Shown here: positions 7,823 through 15,915 of the stretch, in pieces
How positions within the stretch are numbered: the stretch's first letter is position 1
Layout of the letters: each line of letters begins with the position of its first letter
Assembly (NCBI GenBank): GCA_002344005.1
Contig: DDTD01000076.1
Span: 1 to 23,159 of the forward strand
Direction: 5' to 3'
Origin: Ignavibacteria bacterium UBA2373
GTDB lineage: Bacteria > Bacteroidota > Ignavibacteria > Kapaibacteriales > UBA961
DNA length: 23,159 nucleotides
Position numbers and translations under genes: made by a program
Notes under the pieces: model-generated
What the model was told of the DNA's origin: nothing
Database searches by the model: none
Seen by the model: only the letters and a program-made list of their open reading frames with translations

Positions 7823-10225
7823 TTACCAACGGTATCTCACGCCCAGATGAGCAGTAAGGAAATTAGTGTTCCAGTCAGCATCGGACAAGATACTATTAAG
7901 ACCATATAAATATGTTGCTTCAATATTTATCGTCACATTTGAATTAACCATATATTGCCCCCCGATTCCACCGATGGCACCGAATTGTAAAGTACGCATA
8001 CTTGATAAATCACTTTTTTCTGTGGGTAAATTTGTAGTACCCGTTTCAGCATAGCGATAATCGGACGGACGAAGAATAATACGTTCTTGTTCTATACTTT
8101 TTCCTAAGGGTATTGCCGTTCGCGCACCACCAATAAGATACAGTGATTGGGTAAAATACCATTCAGCCACCACACTGAGTGCAGCATGATAGCCCGTTTT
8201 CCATTGTGTGCCTTCTTGCAATGGCACAAGAATATTCGATTCTCTGTCCCGAATAAAAGAAACCACAGAATCGGGTGAAATAATTGTTGCAGGGCGATTT
8301 TCTATACTTAATTTTCCGGTTAATCCAAGAGTGCCTGAAATTCTTTTTCCGGCAGTAATCCCAAAAATCCATCCGGCAGCAGTGCCCGTGCTGAAATTAC
8401 CTCTTGTGGGTATGCCCCCGCTTGTCGAAAAATCGGCAAAATTAAAATTCCTCTGCCATCCGAAACTTGCACCATATTGCCAACCGGGTTCTTCAGCACA
8501 ATCATCGCGCTCACCGTCACGCATAGTAAACGTAAAATCATTAGTAATTGGGTCATAGGTGTGGCATACGGTATAAATAGAACGATTATTGGCAACATCC
8601 ACCGCTTCCAGAACCATTCTGCCCGCTGCCGAAGGGTCTATTGTTTTGACAAGAAAATTAATTTGCGGCACTCCGGCTTCTATTTTGGGAATACTTGCCT
8701 GCATATTCTTTGCAAATACCACACGAATAGATTTCAACCCTCTGTCCATTGTTCTATCATCACGAAAAATGACATTTATGCGCGAATCAACAATGCGAGA
8801 ATCGCCAGTAGGTGCTAAAGTGTCCGGTTCTTCAAATATTTCATCAAAGGATTGTCCGCCCATATTTCCATAGGCATCATAGGCTTGCCCTCCATAGCCA
8901 AAACCATAGGAAGACAGCCCGAAGGGTTCATCGGCAATAATAGTATGCGTACCAAAAGGCACTTGCACTTGCGCTATGGAATAACGGCTCAATCCCATAC
9001 GTTGAAATTGGGATGTGTCGAGTTTTCTATTATTTAATCGTAAAGTAGGAATTGCCCGTGACGGAATCACAATATTCACATAATGTTTCCATTCGCCATT
9101 AATTGGTGTGGCAAATCGGTATTGCTTCAAAAATTGTTGTGTGGGACTGACAAGCAGCATCATAGGATCGCCAACATCATCGCCATTGGTAAATCCTTGC
9201 GAATATTGTGCTAATAAAATAGGTTTATCAGCTGTTACTTGTAAATTTTGACGTACATTGGAATTTTCATAAAATTGTCCGGCATCTAATACCGAAACCA
9301 AATTTGAATTTTCAAATACTTTCGTTTGCGGCTGACTTGCCACCACACGAATTGTTGAACGTGAACGGCGCTCTAATTTACCCGCATAATAATGTTTACC
9401 CCATGCATTAATTGGTGGTAATTGCTCCACTAAATGATTACAGCCGATAAGACCACGCGGCACATACGCACATTGATGTCCGCTGAACACTGCAATTTTT
9501 TTATTGGAACGAATAAGTGTGCCTGTCAAATCGCCGGTGCCCCCACCTTCCACTTCAGCACCCACGGGAAATACATCGCCGCGCTTTAAATTCACGGTAT
9601 AAGGTTTATCTGCCGGATGTTTGCGGGTCTTTACTGTCGGAATAATTGTCACTTTTGTGGAATCCTCGGTAGCCACCACACTAAATTGTGACATCATACC
9701 TTCCGAAAATGAATAACATATAGCGCGATATTCAGTGCCGAGCACCGTAACAGGCAATCCAAGATATGTGTCGGTTGTTTGCCAACGACGACTTAAACCA
9801 TACACAGAAATAGGATTGTCGGAAATAATATGTACGCCCAATCTTTGTATAACTTCTTCACCCATAACTTGAGCGGAAGGATCAACAGCCAAATTTGTGA
9901 CAGTCCCCCCTTCAACTTTTACTTGTTTTTTGTAACCAATACCGTCAATTTCCACTGTGACTTTTGATGTTGTATTGGCAGTAATAAATAATTCCAGATT
10001 AATTAATTGATTAGAATTACCAATGCCATCGCGGCGTTCATTCATATAATTACGGGTAAAACATAACCAAAACTCTGTGCCTTCGGAATTTTTTTTCACC
10101 ACAGAAACAGGAATTGTTTTCTTTAATGAGTCAGTAGTTTGCGCTGTAACAGACAGAAGCGACGAGAAAATGACGATACTCCATAACGGCAAATACTGTT
10201 TTATCTTATGACATATATTCTTCAT
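7823..10225 (-). CDS. IgGFc-binding-like domain fused to an outer-membrane beta-barrel
   Basis: The product has 800 residues with a signal peptide at residues 1-28 (cut after VTA). Residues about 48-330 resemble the IgGFc-binding N-terminal family of Bacteroidota/Kapabacteria: EGTEFWLCFTRN, then ITANTTSKVTVEI, then VYGLSRRWQTTDTYLGLPV, then KIAVFSGHQCAYVP. A middle region (about 330-575) includes a stretch rich in Gly and Tyr (about 425-445) and a beta-sandwich-like segment. Residues about 578-800 look like an outer-membrane barrel (alternating strands, ending HLGVRYRW with a terminal aromatic). The protein probably sits in the outer membrane with the large domain exposed. The family name comes from a mucin-like mammalian protein; antibody binding should not be assumed. 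The gene lies between a secreted cohesin-like gene (13 nt) and the acyl-CoA synthetase gene (13 nt). Confidence 0.75.
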   Translation of the reverse strand: MKNICHKIKQYLPLWSIVIFSSLLSVTAQTTDSLKKTIPVSVVKKNSEGTEFWLCFTRNYMNERRDGIGNSNQLINLELFITANTTSKVTVEIDGIGYKKQVKVEGGTVTNLAVDPSAQVMGEEVIQRLGVHIISDNPISVYGLSRRWQTTDTYLGLPVTVLGTEYRAICYSFSEGMMSQFSVVATEDSTKVTIIPTVKTRKHPADKPYTVNLKRGDVFPVGAEVEGGGTGDLTGTLIRSNKKIAVFSGHQCAYVPRGLIGCNHLVEQLPPINAWGKHYYAGKLERRSRSTIRVVASQPQTKVFENSNLVSVLDAGQFYENSNVRQNLQVTADKPILLAQYSQGFTNGDDVGDPMMLLVSPTQQFLKQYRFATPINGEWKHYVNIVIPSRAIPTLRLNNRKLDTSQFQRMGLSRYSIAQVQVPFGTHTIIADEPFGLSSYGFGYGGQAYDAYGNMGGQSFDEIFEEPDTLAPTGDSRIVDSRINVIFRDDRTMDRGLKSIRVVFAKNMQASIPKIEAGVPQINFLVKTIDPSAAGRMVLEAVDVANNRSIYTVCHTYDPITNDFTFTMRDGERDDCAEEPGWQYGASFGWQRNFNFADFSTSGGIPTRGNFSTGTAAGWIFGITAGKRISGTLGLTGKLSIENRPATIISPDSVVSFIRDRESNILVPLQEGTQWKTGYHAALSVVAEWYFTQSLYLIGGARTAIPLGKSIEQERIILRPSDYRYAETGTTNLPTEKSDLSSMRTLQFGAIGGIGGQYMVNSNVTINIEATYLYGLNSILSDADWNTNFLTAHLGVRYRW

Positions 10226-10238
10226 TGTGCCGTATTAT

Positions 10239-11027
10239 TTATTGTTTATTAATTAAGAGTAAAGTGTTATTTGTGCTGCTTCGTGTTATCATGCGCAATA
10301 CATAGGGTGAAGAACCGATTAAATTTATCTCAGGGCTAAAGTCAAAAAAGTTAGGACCTATTTTTCCCTGTACCTCCGGATATTCTTCCACCAGTTTTCC
10401 ATATATCGTGAATAAAGAAAAAATTACGGGTGTATCTTCTCCAAGCGTATAGGGTATCCGACATGATGTAGTCACGGGATGCGGAGTAGGCAAGCCCAAT
10501 GTGGTTGCCCCTAATTTTTTGAGTGTATTGCCATTAATTGTTATCGTTCCTGTTTGTGGAGTAACCGACAATGGCACGCCATTTTGAATTAAAGATAAGG
10601 GCGCGATGGCTGCAATCAAAGAATCACCCGAAAGGGTAAGAAATCGCAGAGTACATAATGGTGCATTGTCACCCGCCATAACTGTTTGCGATACGATTTC
10701 CAAGCGTCCGCGGCGCGTGCCGACAATAGGTGTGAATTGTATTGTCATCGAGCCATCAGTCATAATGCTGCCGGCTTCCACAGACTTTGGTTCCAAAAGA
10801 GTGCGATCAAATTCCAGCACCAAAATCATTGGGGAGTCTGTAGTAGTGACTGTACCTGTAATCACTATCGGGACAATGCTGTTAACATCAGCCGTCGCCG
10901 ATGATGCGTTTAGGATTGTCTGCGATGTACTTTGTATGGTAAGCAACAATACCACAACGGATAAAGCAAGCCCAACTCGAGCGAACTGCGAGAACAATGT
11001 AAAAAATAAAGAGCCAAAACGAATCAT
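10239..11027 (-). CDS. Secreted cohesin-like protein with C-terminal sorting-like domain
   Basis: The product has 262 residues from the ATG at 11027, chosen because AAGG lies 4 nt before it. The frame extends to 11048 but only by a TTG. The signal peptide reaches about residue 35 (ALSVVVLLLTIQSTSQ). The next 130 or so residues look like a cohesin-type beta-sandwich: VNSIVPIVITGTV, MILVLEFDRTLLEP, then APLCTLRFLTLSGDS. The last 90 residues (LGLPTPHPVTTSCRIPY, then LIGSSPYVLRMIT) resemble a T9SS-type C-terminal domain in layout, but weakly. It is the first gene of the unit that continues through the IgGFc-like, acyl-CoA synthetase and gcvT genes. It is probably a surface or secreted structural protein; its binding partner is unknown. 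Confidence 0.6.
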   Translation of the reverse strand: MIRFGSLFFTLFSQFARVGLALSVVVLLLTIQSTSQTILNASSATADVNSIVPIVITGTVTTTDSPMILVLEFDRTLLEPKSVEAGSIMTDGSMTIQFTPIVGTRRGRLEIVSQTVMAGDNAPLCTLRFLTLSGDSLIAAIAPLSLIQNGVPLSVTPQTGTITINGNTLKKLGATTLGLPTPHPVTTSCRIPYTLGEDTPVIFSLFTIYGKLVEEYPEVQGKIGPNFFDFSPEINLIGSSPYVLRMITRSSTNNTLLLINKQ

Positions 11028-11055
11028 AGTACCTTGGTGATAATTCAAAGTAAGT

Positions 11056-11089
11056 ATATTGAGGACTTCATAAATTTTATCCTCAATAT
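11056..11089. promoter_or_regulatory. Perfect inverted repeat between divergent genes
   Basis: ATATTGAGGA (11056-11065) and TCCTCAATAT (11080-11089) are perfect 10-bp arms around a 14-nt AT-rich spacer. The repeat lies 29 bp upstream of the cohesin-like start and about 150 bp before ridA. No T-run follows that would make it a terminator. A smaller inverted repeat (ATGAC-ATA-GTCAT, 11091-11103) adjoins it. An operator or a leader-RNA hairpin is possible. Confidence 0.4.
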
Positions 11090-11239
11090 GATGACATAGT
11101 CATATTTCTGACTACAAAAATACAATGTACATTTGTCATGTGCCCGTCAAGACAATACAGAGAGTGGAAAATTGTCCACTTTTATACGATTATAGCAGGC
11201 AGTATCGTAGTTTTGCTTTTATTATTGAAAGGAAATTCC

Positions 11240-11629
11240 ATGAAAACAACGGTCATCAATACACTCAATGCACCCCAGCCCATAGGTCCATACTCACAAG
11301 CAATTAAAACCCAAGGCAGTTTACTGTTTATGAGTGGGCAAATTGCCTTAACCGCTGATGGGACATTACTCAACGGCTCTGTTCAAGAACAGACACATCA
11401 AGTCATTAGCAATATGAAAGCAGTGCTCGCAGACGCCAATGCACAACTTTCTCACATTGTAAAGACTACGGTTTTTTTGAAAGATATGAATGATTTTGCC
11501 GCAATGAACGAGGTCTATTCGCTCTATTTTAACGAAAGTAAGCCCGCACGTTCAACGGTAGAGGTCAGTCGTTTACCCAAAGATGTTTTGGTCGAAATTG
11601 AAGCCATTGCAATTGTGGAGAATGACTAA
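11240..11629 (+). CDS. ridA: RidA family reactive enamine/imine deaminase
   Basis: The product has 129 residues from the ATG at 11240. This start has AAAGGAA 5 nt before it (11228-11234) and gives the usual RidA length; the longer frame from 11138 adds an unrelated hydrophobic stretch. RidA hydrolyses 2-aminoacrylate and related enamines made by PLP enzymes, protecting other enzymes from damage. Family marks are NAPQPIGPYSQAI with Tyr18, MSGQIAL, NMKAVLADANA and PARSTVEV with Arg104, followed by EIEAIAI with Glu residues at the position of E. coli Glu120. It is cytoplasmic and normally a trimer. The downstream DUF5683 gene starts at or just after its stop, so the two are co-transcribed. Confidence 0.93.
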   Translation: MKTTVINTLNAPQPIGPYSQAIKTQGSLLFMSGQIALTADGTLLNGSVQEQTHQVISNMKAVLADANAQLSHIVKTTVFLKDMNDFAAMNEVYSLYFNESKPARSTVEVSRLPKDVLVEIEAIAIVEND

Positions 11630-11630
11630 G

Positions 11631-12170
11631 ATGCGCTATGTGGTTGGTAAGTGCTCCATCGTCCTTGCTTTCATTGTTTTTTCCTGTGGCTCTTTGGCGG
11701 CATATACTCCGGACTCAACACAAAAGGATTCATCAACATTCAAACCATACACACTGACAAAGTCGCCTACCACAGCAATTCTTTACTCATGTATGCTGCC
11801 CGGTTTGGGACAATACTATGTTGAATCATATTGGAAAATCCCCATTTTTACAGGTGCAACGGGTTTTCTGGTGTATGCAATCATTGCCAATAATGGATTA
11901 TTTTCGGATGTAGAAGCTGAGATTGCTCAGTTAGAGCTAACAAACAGCTCCGTAAATGCTAATGCCATAGCATTACTGAAGCGTGAACGCGAGATATATC
12001 GTGACAGACGCGATCTTGCATGGATAGGTCTGGGGGCTGTTTATGTGATTGCCGGCATAGATGCTTATACGGGTGCGCACTTATTCGACTTTGATGTCAG
12101 TGACAAAATCGCCGGCTCGCTCTCACCGAATCCTGCAATTGCAGGCATAAATTTTACTCTGCGCTGGTAA
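11631..12170 (+). CDS. DUF5683 membrane/secreted protein
   Basis: From the ATG at 11631 the product has 179 residues. GGAG lies 10 nt before this ATG. An ATG at 11622 overlaps the ridA stop (ATGACTAA) and is the alternative. A signal peptide covers about residues 1-24 (MRYVVGKCSIVLAFIVFSC). The body matches the Bacteroidota DUF5683 pattern: SPTTAILYSCMLPGLGQYY, a first hydrophobic segment (IPIFTGATGFLVYAII), a charged helix (LLKREREIYRDRRDLA) and a second segment (WIGLGAVYVIAGIDAYTGAHL). The C-terminus INFTLRW looks like a final beta-strand. The family has no established function. Its start is probably translationally coupled to ridA. Confidence 0.78.
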   Translation: MRYVVGKCSIVLAFIVFSCGSLAAYTPDSTQKDSSTFKPYTLTKSPTTAILYSCMLPGLGQYYVESYWKIPIFTGATGFLVYAIIANNGLFSDVEAEIAQLELTNSSVNANAIALLKREREIYRDRRDLAWIGLGAVYVIAGIDAYTGAHLFDFDVSDKIAGSLSPNPAIAGINFTLRW

Positions 12171-12173
12171 GTT

Positions 12174-13958
12174 CTATTGCGCTCGTACAGGTAAAATCAC
12201 CGTAAATACGCATCCCTTATTTTTACCTTCACTTTCTACCGCAATGGTGCCGCCATGTAATTCGACGATATGCTTCACAATATGCAACCCCAGCCCTGTG
12301 GAGGATTCGCCCGCCGTGGGTTGCGACGACAATCGTTGAAATTGTCCGAAAACCTTTGATAAATCCTGCTCATCCAATCCTTGTCCTTCATCCTTGACCA
12401 TCAAAGTAATGGTATCATCATTGTTATTGCGCAGCGTTATATCAATTAATGTATTTGGGTACGAATATTTAATGGCATTACTGATAATATTGTCCGTAAC
12501 CTGATATAATTTACGTTCATCAGCAAGAATAACACATTGTGCCGGCGTATGAAACATGATATATTGTGATTTACTTTCCAAAGATTGTTTATTCATTTCA
12601 ATAGAGTTTTGTATTAACTCCACAACATTTACTTCCGCAAGTTGCAATTCCATTTTACCAAGCGATGCCGATGTTGATTCAAGCAATGAACCGATAAGAT
12701 GCTGCATACGAGTAGCAGAATCAATAATAATGTCCACCCATTCATGATTGGAATCATTTTCCGATAATTCTGATTTCACAATTCGGCTTGCACCAATAAT
12801 TGACGACAAAGGATTTTTCAAGTCATGAGCAGCAATCCCGAGCAATTGCGTTTTAAATTCATTCAGTTCATGAAGTTCCGCATTCTTTTTTTTCAATAAT
12901 TCGGATTCTATCTTCTTCATTCCGAATTCATCGCGATATCGGAGACGCTCGGCAAGTTCTTTTGCTTCTTTGCTTTGAACTTCTTTTTGCAAGTAATGAT
13001 ATTTTTCAAAATGATAAGAACACAAGTACCACTCTTGTAAGTGCTTATACACATCTGCCAATGTTTGATGACATTTATACTCCGTTACTTTATCGGCAAG
13101 AGAATGACTGATGTCAAGTGCTTTTGTTAATATTGCAACTGCTTCATAAAAATTATGGTGAGAAAAATCCAGTCGAGAAATCAAAAATCCTTTAATTTGA
13201 AGCCACGATGCTTCATCGCGCCGTTTATCTAATTCCCGAGCAATTTGTATTGCATTTTCTAATAATGCCAAAGCATTTTCATAATGACCAAGATGGATTT
13301 CTATATCCGCAATACCAGCATAATGATTCATGACACCTGAGCGGCGCCCCACTTTCTCGGACAATTCCAATGCCATTACATGATAGTGCTTTGCAGTATC
13401 ATATTGACCCAAATCTTTATAGACATTCCCGATATTACCATATTCTCGTTCGATTGCATGTATATCATTATTTTGTTGATGATAATGCAGTGCTTTTAAT
13501 AAATACTCAAGGGCAATTTCATATTTTTCTAAATTACGGTACAATATGCCAATATTGCCAAGGACAATAGCCACACTGGTTGTATTTTCTATTTTTTCAT
13601 ATATTTCTAAGGATTCTTGGTAATATTGCAATGCCTGCTGAAAATCAGATAAACTTTTATAGACAACCCCGATATTTCCCAATACAATGGCATAACGATG
13701 CAAATCTTTCAATCGCTTAAATATACGTAAAGCATTATGATAATACTCTAAGGCATTGGGATACAGACTTTTGTTTTTAGCAATAATTCCTCGTATATTC
13801 AAACATTGCGCAATCAGTGATGAATGTTCAGGAAAGCGCAACAATAATTGCAAATCATCAAGCACCGCCAACGCTTCTTCATATTTATCTATTTTTGACA
13901 AATCTGCTGCTTTATGAAGCATCTCGGTTGTTGTTCGATTGAATTCTTCTTGTTCCAT
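12174..13958 (-). CDS. Soluble TPR-containing sensor histidine kinase
   Basis: The product has 594 residues from the ATG at 13958; a longer frame needs a GTG at 13997. Residues about 10-330 hold roughly seven tetratricopeptide repeats (for example FQQALQYYQESLEIYEKI). A coiled coil (about 325-370) leads to the HisKA domain with the phospho-acceptor in AAHDLKNPLSSII (His378). The ATPase domain has the N-box DNIISNAIKY (489-498), DEGQGL (523-528) and TGLGLHI (554-560). No membrane segment, signal peptide, PAS or receiver domain is seen, so it senses in the cytoplasm, probably through TPR contacts with a protein or peptide. No response regulator is nearby. It converges with the DUF5683 gene with 3 nt between the stops. 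Confidence 0.9.
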   Translation of the reverse strand: MEQEEFNRTTTEMLHKAADLSKIDKYEEALAVLDDLQLLLRFPEHSSLIAQCLNIRGIIAKNKSLYPNALEYYHNALRIFKRLKDLHRYAIVLGNIGVVYKSLSDFQQALQYYQESLEIYEKIENTTSVAIVLGNIGILYRNLEKYEIALEYLLKALHYHQQNNDIHAIEREYGNIGNVYKDLGQYDTAKHYHVMALELSEKVGRRSGVMNHYAGIADIEIHLGHYENALALLENAIQIARELDKRRDEASWLQIKGFLISRLDFSHHNFYEAVAILTKALDISHSLADKVTEYKCHQTLADVYKHLQEWYLCSYHFEKYHYLQKEVQSKEAKELAERLRYRDEFGMKKIESELLKKKNAELHELNEFKTQLLGIAAHDLKNPLSSIIGASRIVKSELSENDSNHEWVDIIIDSATRMQHLIGSLLESTSASLGKMELQLAEVNVVELIQNSIEMNKQSLESKSQYIMFHTPAQCVILADERKLYQVTDNIISNAIKYSYPNTLIDITLRNNNDDTITLMVKDEGQGLDEQDLSKVFGQFQRLSSQPTAGESSTGLGLHIVKHIVELHGGTIAVESEGKNKGCVFTVILPVRAQ

Positions 13959-14105
13959 ACTCAATACTATCGGAAAATAACTCTGCCCAAAGTCCACAAC
14001 ATTGTCGAACGAAATCGCTGCAATTTACACATTTTTACTGTGCCAACGAATCACAATGTTGCGAATGCGTATTTTTGTACAACATTTTATGCACCAATTT
14101 CTACG

Positions 14106-14969
14106 ATGATTGATTACTTACCTCTGATTTTCCAGCAACTGATAGCCAGTTCCACCCATCTTATAGCCAAAAATGCCGTCACAAACGTTGACCCTTTTGT
14201 TGCTGTACTGTGGCGGGCTGTGTTTTCATGCTTTATGTTTGCTTTGTGGTTATTGTGGAAACGCCGCCGCTTCATACGTATTGAACGCAATGACATTTGG
14301 CGCATCGTTGTTTTGGGCTTTATTAATATACCTCTCAATCAATTAGCTTTTTTCAAAGGTCTAAGCTATACCACACCCGCCAATACGGCTTTGCTCTATG
14401 CTCTCACTCCCACTTTTGTGTTTATGCTTGCTGCTTTCACCAAACATGAAAAGCCGACAGCAAGGCGTTTCTTTGGCATCGCCATTGCCTTTGTGGGTGT
14501 ACTCTTGGTTCTGTTTGAAAAAGGACTATCTTTCGATGCCGAACATATTACGGGCAATCTGTTAGTCTTGTCAGCAAGTTTTTCATGGGCTGTCTTCACA
14601 ACCTATGGCAGACCCTTAGTGCTCAAATACGGTGCTTTAAATATGACGGCTATGGCAATGTTCGCAGGACTTGTGACCTATCTGCCTTTCTATGTTTTTA
14701 TACCTGTTTCCACACAGTTTACCGATATTTCCCTTATGTCATGGGGTTCGATTGCCTATTTGGGTTGGATAACCAGTGGACTTGGTTATACACTCTGGTA
14801 TATGTCTTTATCCAAAATACCGGCAAGCAAAGTCGCTGTATTTAATAATATTCAACCTGTACTGACCACCATTCTGACGATGATTATTTTTGGTATTATG
14901 CCCACAACGGTTTTCCTTATTGGCGGCGCAATAATTTTAGCGGGTGTATTGCTCACACAAAGAAGTTAA
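14106..14969 (+). CDS. EamA-type (DMT superfamily) transporter
   Basis: The product has 287 residues from the ATG at 14106, the usual size for ten-helix EamA transporters. The frame extends to 13914, but the extra residues are polar, overlap the histidine kinase gene and are not expected. Two internally similar halves of about 140 residues each carry about five membrane helices. Typical segments are NAVTNVDPFVAVLWRAVFS and LSYTTPANTALLYALTPTFV in the first half, and SASFSWAVFTTYGRP and SKIPASKVAVFNNIQPVLT in the second. The family exports amino acids, nucleosides or other metabolites; the substrate cannot be read here. It is divergent from the kinase gene (147 nt apart) and ends at a shared terminator. 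Confidence 0.9.
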   Translation: MIDYLPLIFQQLIASSTHLIAKNAVTNVDPFVAVLWRAVFSCFMFALWLLWKRRRFIRIERNDIWRIVVLGFINIPLNQLAFFKGLSYTTPANTALLYALTPTFVFMLAAFTKHEKPTARRFFGIAIAFVGVLLVLFEKGLSFDAEHITGNLLVLSASFSWAVFTTYGRPLVLKYGALNMTAMAMFAGLVTYLPFYVFIPVSTQFTDISLMSWGSIAYLGWITSGLGYTLWYMSLSKIPASKVAVFNNIQPVLTTILTMIIFGIMPTTVFLIGGAIILAGVLLTQRS

Positions 14970-14973
14970 GACT

Positions 14974-15012
14974 AAAAAAAAATCCCCTCTATCCGAAAAT
15001 AAAGGGGATTTT
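14974..15012. terminator. Bidirectional terminator between convergent genes
   Basis: A 10-bp stem (AAAATCCCCT at 14979-14988, AGGGGATTTT at 15003-15012) has a 14-nt loop. Nine A precede it (T-run on the minus strand) and TTTT closes it on the plus strand. It lies between the stops of the EamA gene (14969) and the dehydrogenase gene (15036), so it can serve both. Confidence 0.88.
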
Positions 15013-15035
15013 CATCTGAGAACAATTTTGAATTT

Positions 15036-15887
15036 TTAATATTGATAAAAACCGCGACCTGATTTTTTTCCAAGATATCCGGCTGCCACCATACGACGCA
15101 ACAATGGACATGGACGATACTTACTGTCACCAAGACCATCATGCAATACTTCCATAATAAATAAACACACATCCAAGCCAATAAAATCGGCAAGTTGTAA
15201 TGGTCCCATCGGATGCGCCATACCTAATTTCATCACCGTGTCAATATCTTCAGCGGAAGCCACACCTTCCATCAAACAATATACCGCTTCATTAATCATC
15301 GGCATCAATATTCTATTAGAAATAAAACCGGGATAATCTTGGACAGATACCGGTGTTTTGCCTAATTCTTTTGCCAAAGTTTCTATGATTGTATATGTTG
15401 CATCGCTGGTCGCTATACCACGAACAATTTCACATAATTTCATCACGGGAACCGGGTTGAAAAAGTGCATTCCAATAAATTTATCCGCACGTTTTGTTGC
15501 TGCACCCAATGTTGTGATAGAAATGGAAGAGGTATTGCTCGCAAAAATTGTTTCATCTTTACATACCGCATCGCATTGTTGGAATAATGATATTTTTACT
15601 GCTTGATTTTCCGTCGCTGCTTCTACAATTAAATCTGCTTCTTTTGCGGCTGACGACAAATCGGTTGAAAGCGAAATACGAGCAAGAATATCACTTTTTT
15701 GTGCTTCTGTGATAGTCTCTTTTTTTACTTGACGCGACAAATTTGCATCAATGGTTGCAAGCCCTTTTTGTAATGATTGCTCACTGACATCAACCATTGT
15801 TACTGCATATCCTGTTTGTGCAAAAACATGGACAATACCATTGCCCATTGTTCCTGCGCCTATAACGACGACATTACTGATTGCCAT
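15036..15887 (-). CDS. hbd: 3-hydroxybutyryl-CoA dehydrogenase
   Basis: The product has 283 residues from the ATG at 15887, the normal length. AAAGGG lies 9 nt before this ATG; the frame continues to 15956 without a matching N-terminus. The enzyme interconverts 3-hydroxyacyl-CoA and acetoacetyl-CoA-type 3-ketoacyl-CoA with NAD(H) in fatty-acid oxidation or butyrate/polyhydroxybutyrate metabolism. The dinucleotide fold starts with VVIGAGTMGNGI (8-18) and has Asp33 at the end of strand 2. The catalytic set Ser120, His141 (GMHFFNPVP), Glu153 and Asn191 (FISNRIL) has the spacing known for human HADH. The gene follows a DedA gene by 28 nt, so the two are probably co-transcribed. The symbol hbd (or paaH) reflects the family only; the pathway is not shown. 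Confidence 0.92.
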   Translation of the reverse strand: MAISNVVVIGAGTMGNGIVHVFAQTGYAVTMVDVSEQSLQKGLATIDANLSRQVKKETITEAQKSDILARISLSTDLSSAAKEADLIVEAATENQAVKISLFQQCDAVCKDETIFASNTSSISITTLGAATKRADKFIGMHFFNPVPVMKLCEIVRGIATSDATYTIIETLAKELGKTPVSVQDYPGFISNRILMPMINEAVYCLMEGVASAEDIDTVMKLGMAHPMGPLQLADFIGLDVCLFIMEVLHDGLGDSKYRPCPLLRRMVAAGYLGKKSGRGFYQY

Positions 15888-15915
15888 ACGAAAAAACCCT
15901 TTGTAAAATAAATAA

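Noticed and set aside
10970..11000. Possible copy of the CTCG-rich sequence from 4635-4655 in the signal region of the cohesin-like gene
   Set aside because: Only short patches (TCGC, CGAG) agree; too little to call a dispersed repeat.
12132..12145. 14-bp perfect palindrome CCTGCAATTGCAGG
   Set aside because: It lies inside the DUF5683 coding frame (encoding PAIAG), and about one such palindrome is expected by chance in a window of this size.
13914..14105. N-terminal extension of the EamA transporter
   Set aside because: The extra residues are not membrane-like, overlap the kinase gene and make the protein too long for the family; the ATG at 14106 gives the normal size.
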